A stretch of 53,093 nucleotides of DNA from an uncultured Anaerobiospirillum sp. (GCA_944389785.1 CALXNP010000004.1:1-53093), one strand, 5' to 3'. Numbered from the stretch's first letter, positions 8,731-18,918 are shown. Numbers and translations: made by a program. Notes: a model not told the origin generated them from the letters alone.

Positions 8731-8868
8731 ATGAGAAGTTTAAAAAGGTTATTAAATAAAAGCTATGCTATAAATAGACGCAACAGAAAAAGATTTTTCT
8801 TAAAAAAAATAAAAAAGGCTACTTCTTTGAGGCAAAGAATATTTTTTACGCAGGAAAATGCTGATTAA
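8731..8868 (+). CDS. Small basic protein, 45 residues, unknown
   Basis: Not recognised. The frame starts with ATG preceded by TTTGAGGATATTT, an SD-like GAGGA about 5 bases away. It reads MRSLKRLLNKSYAINRRNRK and ends FFTQENAD. It is extremely basic (14 Lys/Arg in the first 30 residues), with no signal peptide or clear membrane segment. It sits 54 bases upstream of fliS on the same strand and could be co-transcribed with it. The 527 bases before it (8204-8730) hold only AT-rich sequence and the ruvC promoter. The well-placed ribosome binding site is the main support; a chance ORF is possible. Confidence 0.45.
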   Translation: MRSLKRLLNKSYAINRRNRKRFFLKKIKKATSLRQRIFFTQENAD

Positions 8869-8922
8869 ATGGAATGTTTTTTGCATAGTTTACTAATTAA
8901 ATCTAAATTTTTGGAGTAATAA

Positions 8923-9390
8923 ATGTTACCTAGCGAGTTAGAAAAAAGTCTAAAGGCATATCAAAAGAACTCTTTAAAACAAGAGCTTTCTGTATCTGAG
9001 CCTTATAATATTACTAAACTTTTATTTCAAGGTATATTTGACAAACTAGCTCAAGCTAAAGGTGCAATTGAAAGAAAAGATCTAGCTTTAAAATCTCAAA
9101 CAATGGGTACAGCTATGGCAATTTTAGAGCATTTACGCAATACTCTAGATTTTAGTTATAACAAAGAATTGGCCCAAAATCTTTTTGATCTTTATACATT
9201 TTGTATTGATAAACTCACAGATGCCACCTTTGATCTTGATACTAGTAAGATTGACGATGTATTGAGGGTGTTAAAACCAATTAAAGATGCTTGGGATAAA
9301 ATTCCATTGTCTGCACGTAAAGAGGCAGAAGCACAACGCTCACAAGCTGCTAGATACAATCCTGAGGCTTTAGCTACAGGACATGTATAA
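8923..9390 (+). CDS. fliS: Flagellar export chaperone FliS
   Basis: Cytoplasmic chaperone that binds the C terminus of flagellin before export. The 155-residue product has the FliS helical core: EPYNITKLLFQGIFDKLAQA, RKDLALKSQTMGTAMAILEH, and a LDFSYNKELAQNLFDLYTFC segment matching the family pattern 'LD...ELA.NL..LY'. It ends in KPIKDAWDKI as in FliS, then adds about 25 residues (RKEAEAQRSQAARYNPEALA). The SD GGAG lies 7 bases before the ATG. A fliT-like gene follows after 15 bases, the usual fliS-fliT order. No flagellin gene (fliC) or fliD is in the window. Confidence 0.85.
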   Translation: MLPSELEKSLKAYQKNSLKQELSVSEPYNITKLLFQGIFDKLAQAKGAIERKDLALKSQTMGTAMAILEHLRNTLDFSYNKELAQNLFDLYTFCIDKLTDATFDLDTSKIDDVLRVLKPIKDAWDKIPLSARKEAEAQRSQAARYNPEALATGHV

Positions 9391-9405
9391 AATAGGATAT
9401 TTATT

Positions 9406-9723
9406 ATGACATTAGATGAAATTATTCAAAAGATTATTGAAGTTGAAGATCTCATTTGTAAAGCTTGTCAAGAAGATGAATTTGATAAAGCTCAAGAATA
9501 TACACAACAACGTATTAACTTGATTGAGCAATTAAAAACTCTTTCTCTTAATGAAGATGAAAAGCAAAAACTTAGTCAATTTGCTACAGAACTACAAGCT
9601 CATATTAGTAATCAAATTCATGAGTTTGAGGAAACTCAAGAACAAACACGTCTTGAATTAGTTAAGTACAAACAAGGCTCAAATGGTTTACAATTATATC
9701 GTCAAATTAGACGAAGTAAATAA
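9406..9723 (+). CDS. FliT-like flagellar chaperone candidate
   Basis: A 105-residue all-helical, acidic cytoplasmic protein (MTLDEIIQKIIEVEDLICKA; EFDKAQEYTQQRINLIEQL; HISNQIHEFEETQEQTRLEL; ends GLQLYRQIRRSK). Size, helix pattern, and position directly after fliS match FliT-type chaperones, which bind the filament-cap protein FliD, but no diagnostic motif exists, so the call rests on context. The 'A...EFDKA..Y...R..LIEQL' pattern resembles FliT's first helices. A terminator follows the stop. Confidence 0.6.
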   Translation: MTLDEIIQKIIEVEDLICKACQEDEFDKAQEYTQQRINLIEQLKTLSLNEDEKQKLSQFATELQAHISNQIHEFEETQEQTRLELVKYKQGSNGLQLYRQIRRSK

Positions 9724-9730
9724 TTAATAA

Positions 9731-9760
9731 CCTGATAGCTTATTTAACTATCGGGTTTAT
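9731..9760 (+). terminator. Terminator after fliS-fliT
   Basis: An 8-bp stem CCTGATAG / CTATCGGG (one T-G pair) with a 9-base loop, followed by TTTATATT, lies 7 bases past the fliT-like stop. From here to 10038 the sequence is AT-rich with no supportable gene. Confidence 0.6.
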
Positions 9761-10038
9761 ATTCTCAAAAACTAATTCACATATTATTGTGATTCAAAAT
9801 GTAAAACGATAAAATCCTTTAAATTTTTATCTTATAGATTACTATCTATATATACATCAACTCAAGCAACTTTTACTAATTCATTAATATATCTTCTTTC
9901 TAATCCTTAAAATTTTTTAAAAATAACCTAATAAAAGAGTTATAACTTAAGCTAATATACACTTGAAAAAACTATGACCACAACTAAAAAAATATATACA
10001 AATTTTCAATATAAACTTTAACCAAATTATAAAATAAT

Positions 10039-10063
10039 AAACCTCAATAAGTTAACTGAGGTT
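10039..10063 (-). terminator. Terminator after der
   Basis: A perfect 8-bp stem AAACCTCA / TGAGGTTT with a 9-10 base loop. On the minus strand it is followed by ATTATTTT, about 40 bases past the der stop. Confidence 0.6.
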
Positions 10064-10102
10064 TATTTCAATTTTCTAGATAACTATTATTTACTTATTA
10101 AT

Positions 10103-11791
10103 TTATTTTTTCTTAGCCTTACCTTTTGATAAAACTAAGCCCTTACCTTCTTTTTTAGCCTTAGCTATTTCACGATTTACTGCTTTTTCTTGTTTTTTGG
10201 CAGCTCTTTCATACATACGTTTAGTTTCAGCTTGGCGCTTTTGTTCTCTAATTTTAGATTGAGTTAGACGCTTTTGAGCTGGCTTTTCATTAGCATAAGG
10301 ATTTTCACCCTCTCTAAATTCTAAAATTACAGGTGTACCCATAATCTTTAAAGAGTTTCTATAATAATTAATTAAGTATCGTCTGTAAGAATCAGGCATT
10401 TTTGAAACTTTATTACCATGAATTACAATACGAGGAGGATTATAGCCACCAGCATGTGCATATTTTAACTTTATACGACGACCACCTGAAATAGGAGGCT
10501 CATGCTCTTGAACAGCACTTTGTAAAATTCTATTTAGTGTAGATGAACTATTTCGCTTAGTAGCTGATTGATAAGCTTCATCTATAGACTCAAATAGATG
10601 TCCTACCCCTGTACCGTGCAAAGCTGAGATAAAGTGAACACGTGCAAAATCAACAAAGCCCAAACGTAAATTAAGCTCTGCTTTAATATCTTCTTTGACT
10701 TGAGCACTTAAACCATCCCATTTATTGACACAAATAACTAAACTACGACCTGAATCAATAATAAAACTTAATAAAGAGAGATCTTGATCTGTAATACTTT
10801 CTCTAGCATCTATGATCAATAAAGCTACATTACAATCTTCAATAGCTTTAAGTGTTTTTACTACTGAAAACTTTTCTACAGCCTCACTAACCTTACGACG
10901 ACGTCTTACACCTGCTGTATCAATAACAATATACTTTTGATCACCTCTTTGTAGAGGAATATAAATAGAATCACGTGTAGTACCAGGCATATCAGCAACA
11001 ACTACACGCTCTTCACCTAATAAACGATTAGTTAAAGTTGATTTACCTACATTAGGTTTACCTACTAAAGCAAATTTTATTGGTAAATCAGCAAATGGTA
11101 TTACCTCTTTCTCATCTTCACTAGTACCTGTTTTAACAGCTTTTATCTGTTCTCTTTGTTTTTCTCTAAAAGCATGCCAATCAAAGCCACCACCTGTCTT
11201 ATCAATTGGCACATTGTCTAAGAAATCAAAATTGTGTTCCCACTCATCTGCTTCCTCATCCTCAACAATATCAGATTCAAGAGGACCTTCTTCTCTTAAT
11301 AAAGGAGCAATTACTTCCTCAATTAAAATACTTACTCCTCGACCATGAGCTGCTGCTATTTGATAAACTTCACCTAAACCTAAGCTGTAAAAATCAGTAC
11401 CAGCAATATCAGGATCCATACCATCTATTTTATTTGCAACAATAACACATTTCTTACCAGAACGACGAATATGATTGGCAACCTGCATATCACCTGGCAT
11501 AAGTCCAGCTTTAGCATCTACCATAAATAAAACTAAATCACATTCTTCAATAGCAAGTAATGCTTGAGAAGTCATTCGATTAGTTAGATCAGACGGTTGT
11601 TCTGCATCTTCTGCTATACCACCTGTATCTATTACAATATACTCTCTACCATCATATAAAGCGCGACCATATTTTCTATCGCGAGTAAGTCCTGGAAAAT
11701 CAGCTACTAAGGCATCTCTTGTTTTAGTTAAACGATTAAATAAGGTTGATTTACCCACATTTGGGCAACCTACTAATGCGATTACTTTCAT
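10103..11791 (-). CDS. der: Ribosome biogenesis GTPase Der (EngA)
   Basis: Double-GTPase needed for 50S ribosome assembly. G domain 1 has GCPNVGKST (about 8-16), DTGG and NKID. G domain 2 has GKPNVGKST (about 240-250), [13 protein letters not shown] and NKWD. A C-terminal KH-like domain ([34 protein letters not shown]) follows. At 562 residues it is longer than E. coli Der (490): the linker between the G domains is long and acidic ([16 protein letters not shown]), and the C terminus carries a Lys-rich tail ([17 protein letters not shown]). It is last in the rlmN-rodZ-ispG-hisS-yfgM-bamB-der order shared with E. coli. Confidence 0.97.
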   Translation of the reverse strand: MKVIALVGCPNVGKSTLFNRLTKTRDALVADFPGLTRDRKYGRALYDGREYIVIDTGGIAEDAEQPSDLTNRMTSQALLAIEECDLVLFMVDAKAGLMPGDMQVANHIRRSGKKCVIVANKIDGMDPDIAGTDFYSLGLGEVYQIAAAHGRGVSILIEEVIAPLLREEGPLESDIVEDEEADEWEHNFDFLDNVPIDKTGGGFDWHAFREKQREQIKAVKTGTSEDEKEVIPFADLPIKFALVGKPNVGKSTLTNRLLGEERVVVADMPGTTRDSIYIPLQRGDQKYIVIDTAGVRRRRKVSEAVEKFSVVKTLKAIEDCNVALLIIDARESITDQDLSLLSFIIDSGRSLVICVNKWDGLSAQVKEDIKAELNLRLGFVDFARVHFISALHGTGVGHLFESIDEAYQSATKRNSSSTLNRILQSAVQEHEPPISGGRRIKLKYAHAGGYNPPRIVIHGNKVSKMPDSYRRYLINYYRNSLKIMGTPVILEFREGENPYANEKPAQKRLTQSKIREQKRQAETKRMYERAAKKQEKAVNREIAKAKKEGKGLVLSKGKAKKK

Positions 11792-11835
11792 GTTAATTCC
11801 AATTTAAATTAAAAATTTGAGTGTCTTAAGATATG

Positions 11836-11865
11836 ATACAAAGGCAGCAATAACTACCTTTGTAT
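11836..11865 (-). repeat. Intergenic hairpin between bamB and der
   Basis: A perfect 9-bp inverted repeat ATACAAAGG / CCTTTGTAT with a 12-base loop, 7 bases past the bamB stop. On the minus strand no T run follows, so it is more likely an mRNA processing or stability element than a strong terminator. Confidence 0.45.
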
Positions 11866-11872
11866 GTTTGAG

Positions 11873-13360
11873 TTATGGGGCCACACCAAAACCAGATAAT
11901 TGACGGCGTCTTTCTTCCTCATAGGCTTTTTGACGTCTTTCATACTCTGCTTTTTGACGTTCATATTCACGCATCTTGGCTAATTGCTCTCGTTGTGCTG
12001 CCTCTGCTTTTGCTACTGCCGCAATAATTTGACGACGACGCTCTAATAAAGCTTCATAATTAACTGAGGTAGGAGCATAAATACCACCACTGCCAACACC
12101 TTTAGCATAGAGATTGACACCAACACCAGCGTAATCTTGCTCTATTTTTAAAGCCATAAACTTTTGCAAAGCACTATTATCTTTATCGTATTGCAAGGCA
12201 GACAGATCACCATCAGCACTTGCAATATACAGAATATTACCATCAACTAAAGGAGCAGTATAAATAGCACTATTATCAATTTCAAGCTTGCTGACTATAT
12301 GTCCTGTATTTATATCTAGAAAATATACATAACCCTCATAATCACCAACTACAACATAATTACCATAAATACAAGCTGCACTAACATTTCTATAAGTCAA
12401 ACTAGTATTTGACCATAGCTCTTGATTATCATGACGAGAAATAGCATAAATATGAGATTTTTCATCAACCACTACTATTATATTCTCATCATAGGCTAAA
12501 TCATTTGAGCCACTATAGCCCAAACGAGAGCTTACAGTATCACTTGTAAAATCATAGCTGATTAGGCCATCTTTATAGCTTAAAATATAAAGATTACTGC
12601 CACTGATAAAAGGAGTAGCACTAATATCAGAAATACGCTGCAGTGCATTAGCCCCTACTGCACGACTTGCAATAATCTCATTAACTAAGGTACCATCTGT
12701 TTGTAAATAAACATTAATCTTACCGTTAGCTAAAGCTACAATAACAAAATCATCTCCTATTGTTACAGGATTAGCTTGTGAGCGTAAACGTAAACTAGTA
12801 TTAGTTTCACCAGTTACATAAATTAAATTACCACTTGAAGCATCAAAGCAAGAAAGTGCACCACGTGAATCTAAGACAAAAAGCTTATCCCCACTTTTTG
12901 AAAAAGCTACTTTGCTTACTATTTCACTACCAACATAGTATTTCCATTTTAAGCTGCCATCTTTGCTATTTAGCACATAAATATAACCATTTTCTGAGCC
13001 TATAGCGCAAATACCTGCATATGCACTAATACCACCTGACAATCTAGCTGAGCGCTTAGTATCATTTTCTTCTTGATCATCAAGATCAACATGCCAAATA
13101 CGCTCGCCTGTTAGTTTATCATAGGCATATACATCACCATTTCTACTTGCCATATATAAATAAGCAAGATCAGCTGTAGGACTAAGTTGTGAATAATAAG
13201 AGCCTACACCACCTGTATTATGAGACCATAAATAAGCAGGCTCAAACACATTAACAACCTCTGGTGACTCAACAGGAGCAAACAGATCCTCACCACCTGA
13301 GCATCCAAAGCTAAAGGCTGCAAGTAACGGTAGTGCTAAAATAAGTTTGTTCTTTTTCAT
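11873..13360 (-). CDS. bamB: Outer membrane assembly lipoprotein BamB with C-terminal coiled-coil tail
   Basis: Eight-bladed PQQ-like beta-propeller of the BAM complex that assembles outer-membrane proteins. The signal peptide ends in the lipobox FGC (acylated Cys near residue 20). Blades are visible as repeated 'ayLYMASRNGDVYAYDKLTGERIWH', 'YIYVLNSKDGSLKWKYYVG' and 'YVYFLDINTGHIV' units. The product is 495 residues against 392 in E. coli. The surplus includes a C-terminal charged helix of about 60 residues (REYERQKAEYERRQKAYEEE). The ATG at 13360 is chosen over a GTG at 13366 because AGGA is 7 bases before the ATG and only about 1 base from the GTG. Confidence 0.9.
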   Translation of the reverse strand: MKKNKLILALPLLAAFSFGCSGGEDLFAPVESPEVVNVFEPAYLWSHNTGGVGSYYSQLSPTADLAYLYMASRNGDVYAYDKLTGERIWHVDLDDQEENDTKRSARLSGGISAYAGICAIGSENGYIYVLNSKDGSLKWKYYVGSEIVSKVAFSKSGDKLFVLDSRGALSCFDASSGNLIYVTGETNTSLRLRSQANPVTIGDDFVIVALANGKINVYLQTDGTLVNEIIASRAVGANALQRISDISATPFISGSNLYILSYKDGLISYDFTSDTVSSRLGYSGSNDLAYDENIIVVVDEKSHIYAISRHDNQELWSNTSLTYRNVSAACIYGNYVVVGDYEGYVYFLDINTGHIVSKLEIDNSAIYTAPLVDGNILYIASADGDLSALQYDKDNSALQKFMALKIEQDYAGVGVNLYAKGVGSGGIYAPTSVNYEALLERRRQIIAAVAKAEAAQREQLAKMREYERQKAEYERRQKAYEEERRRQLSGFGVAP

Positions 13361-13393
13361 GGGCACATCCTTTACACTATATGTACTTGTGTA

Positions 13394-14050
13394 TTATTGT
13401 CCTATCAAATATAAAGGTTCATCACCACTTGTTAAGACATTATTATATTTAATTTGTAGTAGTGGATTAATAACTAAGCCTTTTTCTTTACTTAGCTCAT
13501 AGGCTTTTTTATAAGCATCATGTGCAGCTTCTTTTTGATTATTCTGCATATAGATATCACCTAAAAGCTCACTTATTTCTATAGTATAAGCTTGAGATTT
13601 AATTGCTTTTAAAGTATCTATAGCCAAATTATAATCACCTAAACTTGCTTGTATGCGAGCTTTAACCATTTGTGATAAAGGTGCAACTAAGTCACCACCA
13701 TTTTTAGCTGCAAAATCAAGATTAACTAAAGCTTTATCAAATTCCTTATTATCAATTTGAGACTTAGCTAAGTCAATAGCAACTAAAGCACCATAAAGAT
13801 TGTTATTATCCTTTAAAAAAGCCATAGCCTCTGTTTGTGCATTTTCAGAGTTTGAAGCTAAATTATTCTGAATTTGATATACCATCAAAGCTTTTTGCTG
13901 TGACTGCTTAAGCTCATAAGCTTGATATTGCTTAAAACCCACTAAAGCAGCTAAAGCTATAACAATACCACCAATAATTGGTTTCCAATTGTCATGCCAC
14001 CATTTTTTGACCTTTTCTTCTCTTTCATGATCGTCTGTTAAAACATCCAT
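13394..14050 (-). CDS. yfgM: YfgM, SecYEG-associated TPR protein
   Basis: Inner-membrane protein with a periplasmic tetratricopeptide domain that in E. coli associates with the SecYEG translocon and PpiD. It has 218 residues: cytoplasmic N terminus (DDHEREEKVKKWWHDNWKP), one transmembrane helix (about 24-42, IIGGIVIALAALVGFKQYQA), and TPR-like helices (FLKDNNNLYGALVAIDLAKS; ELLGDIYMQNNQKEAAHDAY). Length and position between hisS and bamB are as in E. coli. Confidence 0.92.
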   Translation of the reverse strand: MDVLTDDHEREEKVKKWWHDNWKPIIGGIVIALAALVGFKQYQAYELKQSQQKALMVYQIQNNLASNSENAQTEAMAFLKDNNNLYGALVAIDLAKSQIDNKEFDKALVNLDFAAKNGGDLVAPLSQMVKARIQASLGDYNLAIDTLKAIKSQAYTIEISELLGDIYMQNNQKEAAHDAYKKAYELSKEKGLVINPLLQIKYNNVLTSGDEPLYLIGQ

Positions 14051-14062
14051 TTAGTTTTCCTT

Positions 14063-15343
14063 TTATTTACTTAGTAATGATTTAATAGTCAAGGCAGCCT
14101 CTTGTATGCTACAGCTTTGTTGTACACTATTAGCATCACGCAAATCTTTAAGACCAACAAGACCCTCTTGTAACTCTTGCTCACCTAAAATAATAGCAAA
14201 TCTAGCCTGCAGTTTGTCAGCTTTTTTAAATTGACGTTTAAAATTACCACCACCACAATGATTGCGTACTTTCAGATTTGGAACTAAATCTCGTAATTGA
14301 CAAGCAATCTTAGCACTATAAGCTTCAATATTATTACCACTGCTTACTACATAAACATCAACATTATTATCTGCTTCTAACTTACCTAATGTAGTAAGTA
14401 ATAAAATTAAACGCTCAAGGCCTAAACCAAAACCCAAGCCATAACCTTGATTACCGCCTAGCAACTCTAAAAGACCATCATAACGACCACCACCACATAC
14501 AGTAGCTTGTGCACCTAAAGCATCACTAACCCACTCAAATACTGTTAAATTATAATAATCTAAACCACGTACTAGCTTTTGGTTTATTTCATATTTAATT
14601 CCCATATGATCTAAAATGCTAAGTACATTATTAAAGTGTGCTTTAGTTTCTTCACCTAAATAATCAAATAATTTAGGTGCTTGTTCAAGTAATTTTTGAA
14701 TATCTTCATTCTTAGTGTCAAGCACACGTAAAGGATTAGTATGAGTGCGTCTTTTGCAATCCTCATCCAACTTATCAAAATTAGCCTCTAAAAACTTAAC
14801 TAAACTCTCTTTATAGGCTGCTCTTTCATTTGCTTGACCAAGAGTATTTATTTGTAATTGTAAATGCTGATCAATACCTAATTTTTTCCATAAAGTGGCA
14901 GTTAAAATAATGATTTCAGCATCAATATCAGGCCCCTGCAGACCAAAACATTCAACACCTAATTGATGAAATTGACGATAACGACCTTTTTGAGGACGCT
15001 CATGTCTAAACATAGGCCCCATATACCATAATCTTTGTTCTTGATTATAAGTTAAATTATGCTCTAAACATGCTCTTACACAACCTGCAGTACCCTCAGG
15101 TCTTAAAGAGAGACTATCTCCTGATCTGTCCTCAAAAGTATACATTTCCTTTTCAACAACATCAGTAACCTCACCTATAGCTCTTGAGAATAAATTAGTT
15201 TTTTCAACTATAGGCATTCTAATTTCACTATAAGAAAATTGAGCTAAAGTTTCTCTTAAAATTTTTTCAACCTTTTGCCAAAGATTAGTCTCATCTGGCA
15301 AAATGTCATTCATACCACGTATAGCTTGTATATTTAAAGCCAT
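14063..15343 (-). CDS. hisS: Histidine-tRNA ligase
   Basis: Class II aminoacyl-tRNA synthetase that charges tRNA-His. The 426-residue product shows motif 2 ([20 protein letters not shown] and [20 protein letters not shown]), the histidine-specific signature [15 protein letters not shown] and [18 protein letters not shown], motif 3 [12 protein letters not shown], and a C-terminal anticodon-binding domain. It follows ispG after 3 bases. Confidence 0.98.
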   Translation of the reverse strand: MALNIQAIRGMNDILPDETNLWQKVEKILRETLAQFSYSEIRMPIVEKTNLFSRAIGEVTDVVEKEMYTFEDRSGDSLSLRPEGTAGCVRACLEHNLTYNQEQRLWYMGPMFRHERPQKGRYRQFHQLGVECFGLQGPDIDAEIIILTATLWKKLGIDQHLQLQINTLGQANERAAYKESLVKFLEANFDKLDEDCKRRTHTNPLRVLDTKNEDIQKLLEQAPKLFDYLGEETKAHFNNVLSILDHMGIKYEINQKLVRGLDYYNLTVFEWVSDALGAQATVCGGGRYDGLLELLGGNQGYGLGFGLGLERLILLLTTLGKLEADNNVDVYVVSSGNNIEAYSAKIACQLRDLVPNLKVRNHCGGGNFKRQFKKADKLQARFAIILGEQELQEGLVGLKDLRDANSVQQSCSIQEAALTIKSLLSK

Positions 15344-15346
15344 AAT

Positions 15347-16456
15347 TTATAAAATCCTTAAATTTTTAATATCATTACCACTAATACGAGAACGAATACG
15401 ATTCTCAAGGACAGTTAATACATCCTTAGCATCAATCTTGCCTTGAATCTTACCATTTTCATAAACTAAGCATTTACCTTTGCCACCACCACATACAGCA
15501 ATATCAGCATGTAGAGCTTCACCAGGACCATTAACAATACAACCCATTACAGCTACTTTTAAATTATCTTGTACATCTGATAAGTTTTCTTCTAGTTGTC
15601 TTACTGTGTTAACTACATCAATACCTTGACGAGCACAAGTTGGACAGGCAACTACATCAATACCACGGGTACGTAAATGCATGCTCTTTAAAATAGCAAA
15701 ACCTACTTTAACCTCTTCAACAGGGTCAGCAGCTAAAGATACACGTAAAGTATCACCAATACCTTGTTTTAATAACCAAGAAATACCAATTGATGATAAA
15801 ACTGTACCTGCAGTTAAGCCACCAGCTTCAGTAATACCTAAATGCAAAGGAGCATCAGTTTGTGCAGCTAATGCTTCATATGAGGCCACACATAAATTAA
15901 GTTCAGAGGCTTTTACTGAAAAAGCATAATCAGTAAAATTATGGGATTCTAAAATATCAGCAGCACGTAAAGCTGCCATTACCATACCTTCAGGAGTTGG
16001 ACTGCCAAATTTTTGTATAATATCAGCATCAAGTGAACCTGAGTTAACTCCAACTCTAATTGGTAAACCATGATCTTTAGCTGCTTGACATACTGCTGCA
16101 ACCTTTTCTTTTGAACCTATATTACCTGGATTAATACGCAAAGCAGCTGCTCCATTTTTAGCAGCTTCTATGGCAATACGATAATCAAAATGGATATCTG
16201 CAATAATAGGACAGCTTGCTTGAGCACAAATAGTTTTAAAAGCAGCAGCAGCCTCCATAGTAGGTACAGATACTCTAACTAAGTCAGCACCAGCATCAGT
16301 TAAACGTTTTATTTGTTCAAGTGTAGCTTTAGTGTCTAAAGTATCAGTACAAGTCATACTTTGTACTGAAATAGGTGCATCTGCTCCAATTAAAACATTA
16401 CCCACCTTTATTTGACGTGATTTTCTGCGTACAATTTTTGGACCTGACCATTCCAT
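15347..16456 (-). CDS. ispG: 4-hydroxy-3-methylbut-2-enyl diphosphate synthase IspG (GcpE)
   Basis: Penultimate enzyme of the MEP isoprenoid pathway, a [4Fe-4S] enzyme converting MEcPP to HMBPP. The 369-residue product has the TIM-barrel start (VQSMTCTDTLDTKATLEQI; LVRVSVPTMEAA), and the cluster-binding Cys residues in CPTCARQGID and MGCIVNGPGE. Its length matches E. coli IspG (372). It follows rodZ by 10 bases. Confidence 0.98.
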   Translation of the reverse strand: MEWSGPKIVRRKSRQIKVGNVLIGADAPISVQSMTCTDTLDTKATLEQIKRLTDAGADLVRVSVPTMEAAAAFKTICAQASCPIIADIHFDYRIAIEAAKNGAAALRINPGNIGSKEKVAAVCQAAKDHGLPIRVGVNSGSLDADIIQKFGSPTPEGMVMAALRAADILESHNFTDYAFSVKASELNLCVASYEALAAQTDAPLHLGITEAGGLTAGTVLSSIGISWLLKQGIGDTLRVSLAADPVEEVKVGFAILKSMHLRTRGIDVVACPTCARQGIDVVNTVRQLEENLSDVQDNLKVAVMGCIVNGPGEALHADIAVCGGGKGKCLVYENGKIQGKIDAKDVLTVLENRIRSRISGNDIKNLRIL

Positions 16457-16466
16457 ACTATATTCC

Positions 16467-17819
16467 TTAGTTTATTGGTAAAATGAAGCTGACTTGTTTT
16501 TGTTTTGGCACTACCACACTACCACCTCTATAAGAAATGGACATCAAACTGCTATCTGATGTTTCTATGCGTATTGGTGGAATACCTTGAACTTTAAAGC
16601 CATCACCATCTTTAAAGACACCTTGCTTAATTATTTTATTTCTACTGTCTATAATTTTTACTGCCACAGTACCATTAATACTTACTATTACTTCGTTTAA
16701 AGAAGCAAGACCTTGACGATATTGAATTTTAACCCTATCAGATAAATCACGCAAATTGTCTGCTAATTCAACTGTTTCTGCAGTTTTTTTATCATTGTTA
16801 TTATTAGCAACTGTAGAATTTTGATTATTTTGTTTTGAAGTATCAATATTTTTATTATTAGTTGCTGCAGATACTTTGATTTGAGTATTGGTATTTGTAT
16901 CTTGAGCTTTAGTTTGCTTATCTACAATATAATTACTTTTTTGATCTAAAACTGCAGACATATCCTGAGGTCCCTTACCTAAATTAGTTAAGGTTTGTAT
17001 CTCATTAGTACCTAAAGCACGAGCTTGCTCTGTTGCTAATTGTGTATTTCTATCTACAGTACTAGTATTTTGAGTATTTATATTTGAGGTATTTGCAGCT
17101 GTTGTATTTGTAACTGTACTCATAGCTGTTGTATCATTAGTTACATTATTCATATCAGTTTCATTAGCTGCCATATCTAAAGATCCAACTTCTTGCTCGC
17201 CTTTGATATACTCCTCAGAAACAGTACCATCATTGATATATAACACTACACCTACTAAAACAATAACTAAAGCCAATAAAGCTAAATATTTAGAATGATT
17301 AGTACGGCGTCTTGTCTGCTCAAAACTAATAGTTTTAGCTTTAGTGCGTTCTACATTTTCATCATATAGTTTTTGGACTACTTCTTCAGGTACTCGTACT
17401 AAACGAGCATAACGAGTAATATTGCCACGAGCAAATGTAACAGATGTAGGCTGATTTAATCTTTCATTCTCAATATCAGCTATGGTATTGATTCTAAGAC
17501 ATAATTGTGTAGCTACATCATGTATGGATAAACCTAATTTTAAACGCGCATGTTTTAAAATAGCACCAGGAGTGTTTTCAACATTAGTATCATCAAAATC
17601 ATCTTTAGTGTTTTGCTGTCCTACTAGACTAATACCTTGATCTAAAGTTGAATCAAGATTTTCTTCCTGCAGGTGCTCTTGTTTTTCTATAGCCAATTTT
17701 TCATATAAAGCTGATCTTTGCTCTTTATTTTCTTGAGTAAAATCAGGATGATCAGCATGATATTTGAGGCTATTGATTAAATCTAACTCCTGCTCTGATT
17801 TATCATTATTATTTACCAT
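16467..17819 (-). CDS. rodZ: Cytoskeleton protein RodZ
   Basis: Bitopic membrane protein that links MreB to the cell-wall elongation machinery. It has 450 residues: an acidic N-terminal extension (about 1-80), a helix-turn-helix domain of the HTH_25 type (about 85-150, PGAILKHARLKLGLSIHDVATQ), a basic stretch and one transmembrane segment (about 178-198, YLALLALVIVLVGVVLYI), a long Thr/Asn-rich periplasmic linker, and the DUF4115 domain at the end. The N-terminal extension ahead of the HTH and the linker make it longer than E. coli RodZ (337). It is 1-2 bases from rlmN. Confidence 0.94.
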   Translation of the reverse strand: MVNNNDKSEQELDLINSLKYHADHPDFTQENKEQRSALYEKLAIEKQEHLQEENLDSTLDQGISLVGQQNTKDDFDDTNVENTPGAILKHARLKLGLSIHDVATQLCLRINTIADIENERLNQPTSVTFARGNITRYARLVRVPEEVVQKLYDENVERTKAKTISFEQTRRRTNHSKYLALLALVIVLVGVVLYINDGTVSEEYIKGEQEVGSLDMAANETDMNNVTNDTTAMSTVTNTTAANTSNINTQNTSTVDRNTQLATEQARALGTNEIQTLTNLGKGPQDMSAVLDQKSNYIVDKQTKAQDTNTNTQIKVSAATNNKNIDTSKQNNQNSTVANNNNDKKTAETVELADNLRDLSDRVKIQYRQGLASLNEVIVSINGTVAVKIIDSRNKIIKQGVFKDGDGFKVQGIPPIRIETSDSSLMSISYRGGSVVVPKQKQVSFILPIN

Positions 17820-17820
17820 A

Positions 17821-18918
17821 CTAAACCTGTCTAATCCTTATGATTTCATTATTTAGTTTATTTTTCACTTGACCTGCAAGTTGTCCACAGGCTGCTGCAA
17901 TATCATCACCACGTGTTGTACGAGTAATAACAGTAAAACCCTTATCAAACAACACTTTATAAAATCTGTCAATTCTTGAGTTTGATGGTCTTTTATAGTC
18001 AGATTCACCATGAGGGTTAAAAGGAATTAAATTAATCTTACATGGTAAATCTTTTAGTAAAGCAGCAAGCTCCTGAGCATCATCAGTGCTATCATTTACA
18101 TGATCTAGTAACACATATTCAATAGTCACACGACCACAATTTGCATTAGATTTACTAATGTAATTACGTACAGCATCAAGTACAGAAGCTATATTGTATT
18201 TTTGATTAATAGGTACTAACACATCACGTAATTTATCATTAGGTGCATGTAATGATAAAGCTAAAGCTACATCAACTTGCCCTGCTATCTTATTTAAAAT
18301 AGGACTAATACCTGATGTAGAAATAGTGACTCTACGCTTTGATAATGCAAAAGCATAATCAGATAATAAAATTTCTACTACCTTTATTACTGCAGTTACA
18401 TTTAATAAAGGTTCTCCCATACCCATCATCACAATATTAGAAATTGGTTTTTGACTATTATTCTCACTAAAACCCACAACAGTAGCGGCACGATAAACCT
18501 GACCTATAATTTCACTTACGCTTAAATTACGATTAAAGCCAGATGCTCCTGTACGGCAAAAAGAACATTTAACAGGACAGCCTACTTGTGTAGAGATACA
18601 CAATGTATTTCTACTTTCTTCAGGAATAAAAACAGTTTCAACTAATTGACCATTACCAATATCCATTGCCCATTTAATAGTGCCATCAACAGATTTTTGC
18701 TCACTAACAATTTTTGGTGCTTCAATAGTAGCTATAGTTTTTAACTTTTCACGTAAATCCTTACGTAAATTAGTCATCTTATCAAAATCATCAACACCGT
18801 ATTGATATATCCACTTTAAAAATTGCTGAGCACGAAAAGGCTTTTCACCAATAGATACAGCAAAATCTTTAAGCTCACTCGGACTTAAATCCATTAAATT
18901 AACTAATTTATCACTCAT
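17821..18918 (-). CDS. rlmN: Dual-specificity 23S rRNA/tRNA adenine-C2 methyltransferase RlmN
   Basis: Radical SAM enzyme methylating A2503 of 23S rRNA and A37 of several tRNAs. The 365-residue product carries the CxxxCxxC cluster motif in [13 protein letters not shown] (about 115-127), the SAM-binding GMGEPLLN, and the C-terminal catalytic Cys in [13 protein letters not shown]. It is first in the rlmN-to-der set; its upstream 130 bases hold only a weak AT-rich promoter. Confidence 0.97.
   Translation of the reverse strand: MSDKLVNLMDLSPSELKDFAVSIGEKPFRAQQFLKWIYQYGVDDFDKMTNLRKDLREKLKTIATIEAPKIVSEQKSVDGTIKWAMDIGNGQLVETVFIPEESRNTLCISTQVGCPVKCSFCRTGASGFNRNLSVSEIIGQVYRAATVVGFSENNSQKPISNIVMMGMGEPLLNVTAVIKVVEILLSDYAFALSKRRVTISTSGISPILNKIAGQVDVALALSLHAPNDKLRDVLVPINQKYNIASVLDAVRNYISKSNANCGRVTIEYVLLDHVNDSTDDAQELAALLKDLPCKINLIPFNPHGESDYKRPSNSRIDRFYKVLFDKGFTVITRTTRGDDIAAACGQLAGQVKNKLNNEIIRIRQV

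Noticed and set aside
9777..9792. TCACA-N6-TGTGA palindrome after fliT
   Set aside because: It has the arms of a CRP site in the reverse order, so it is not a CRP site; a 5-bp hairpin of little weight.
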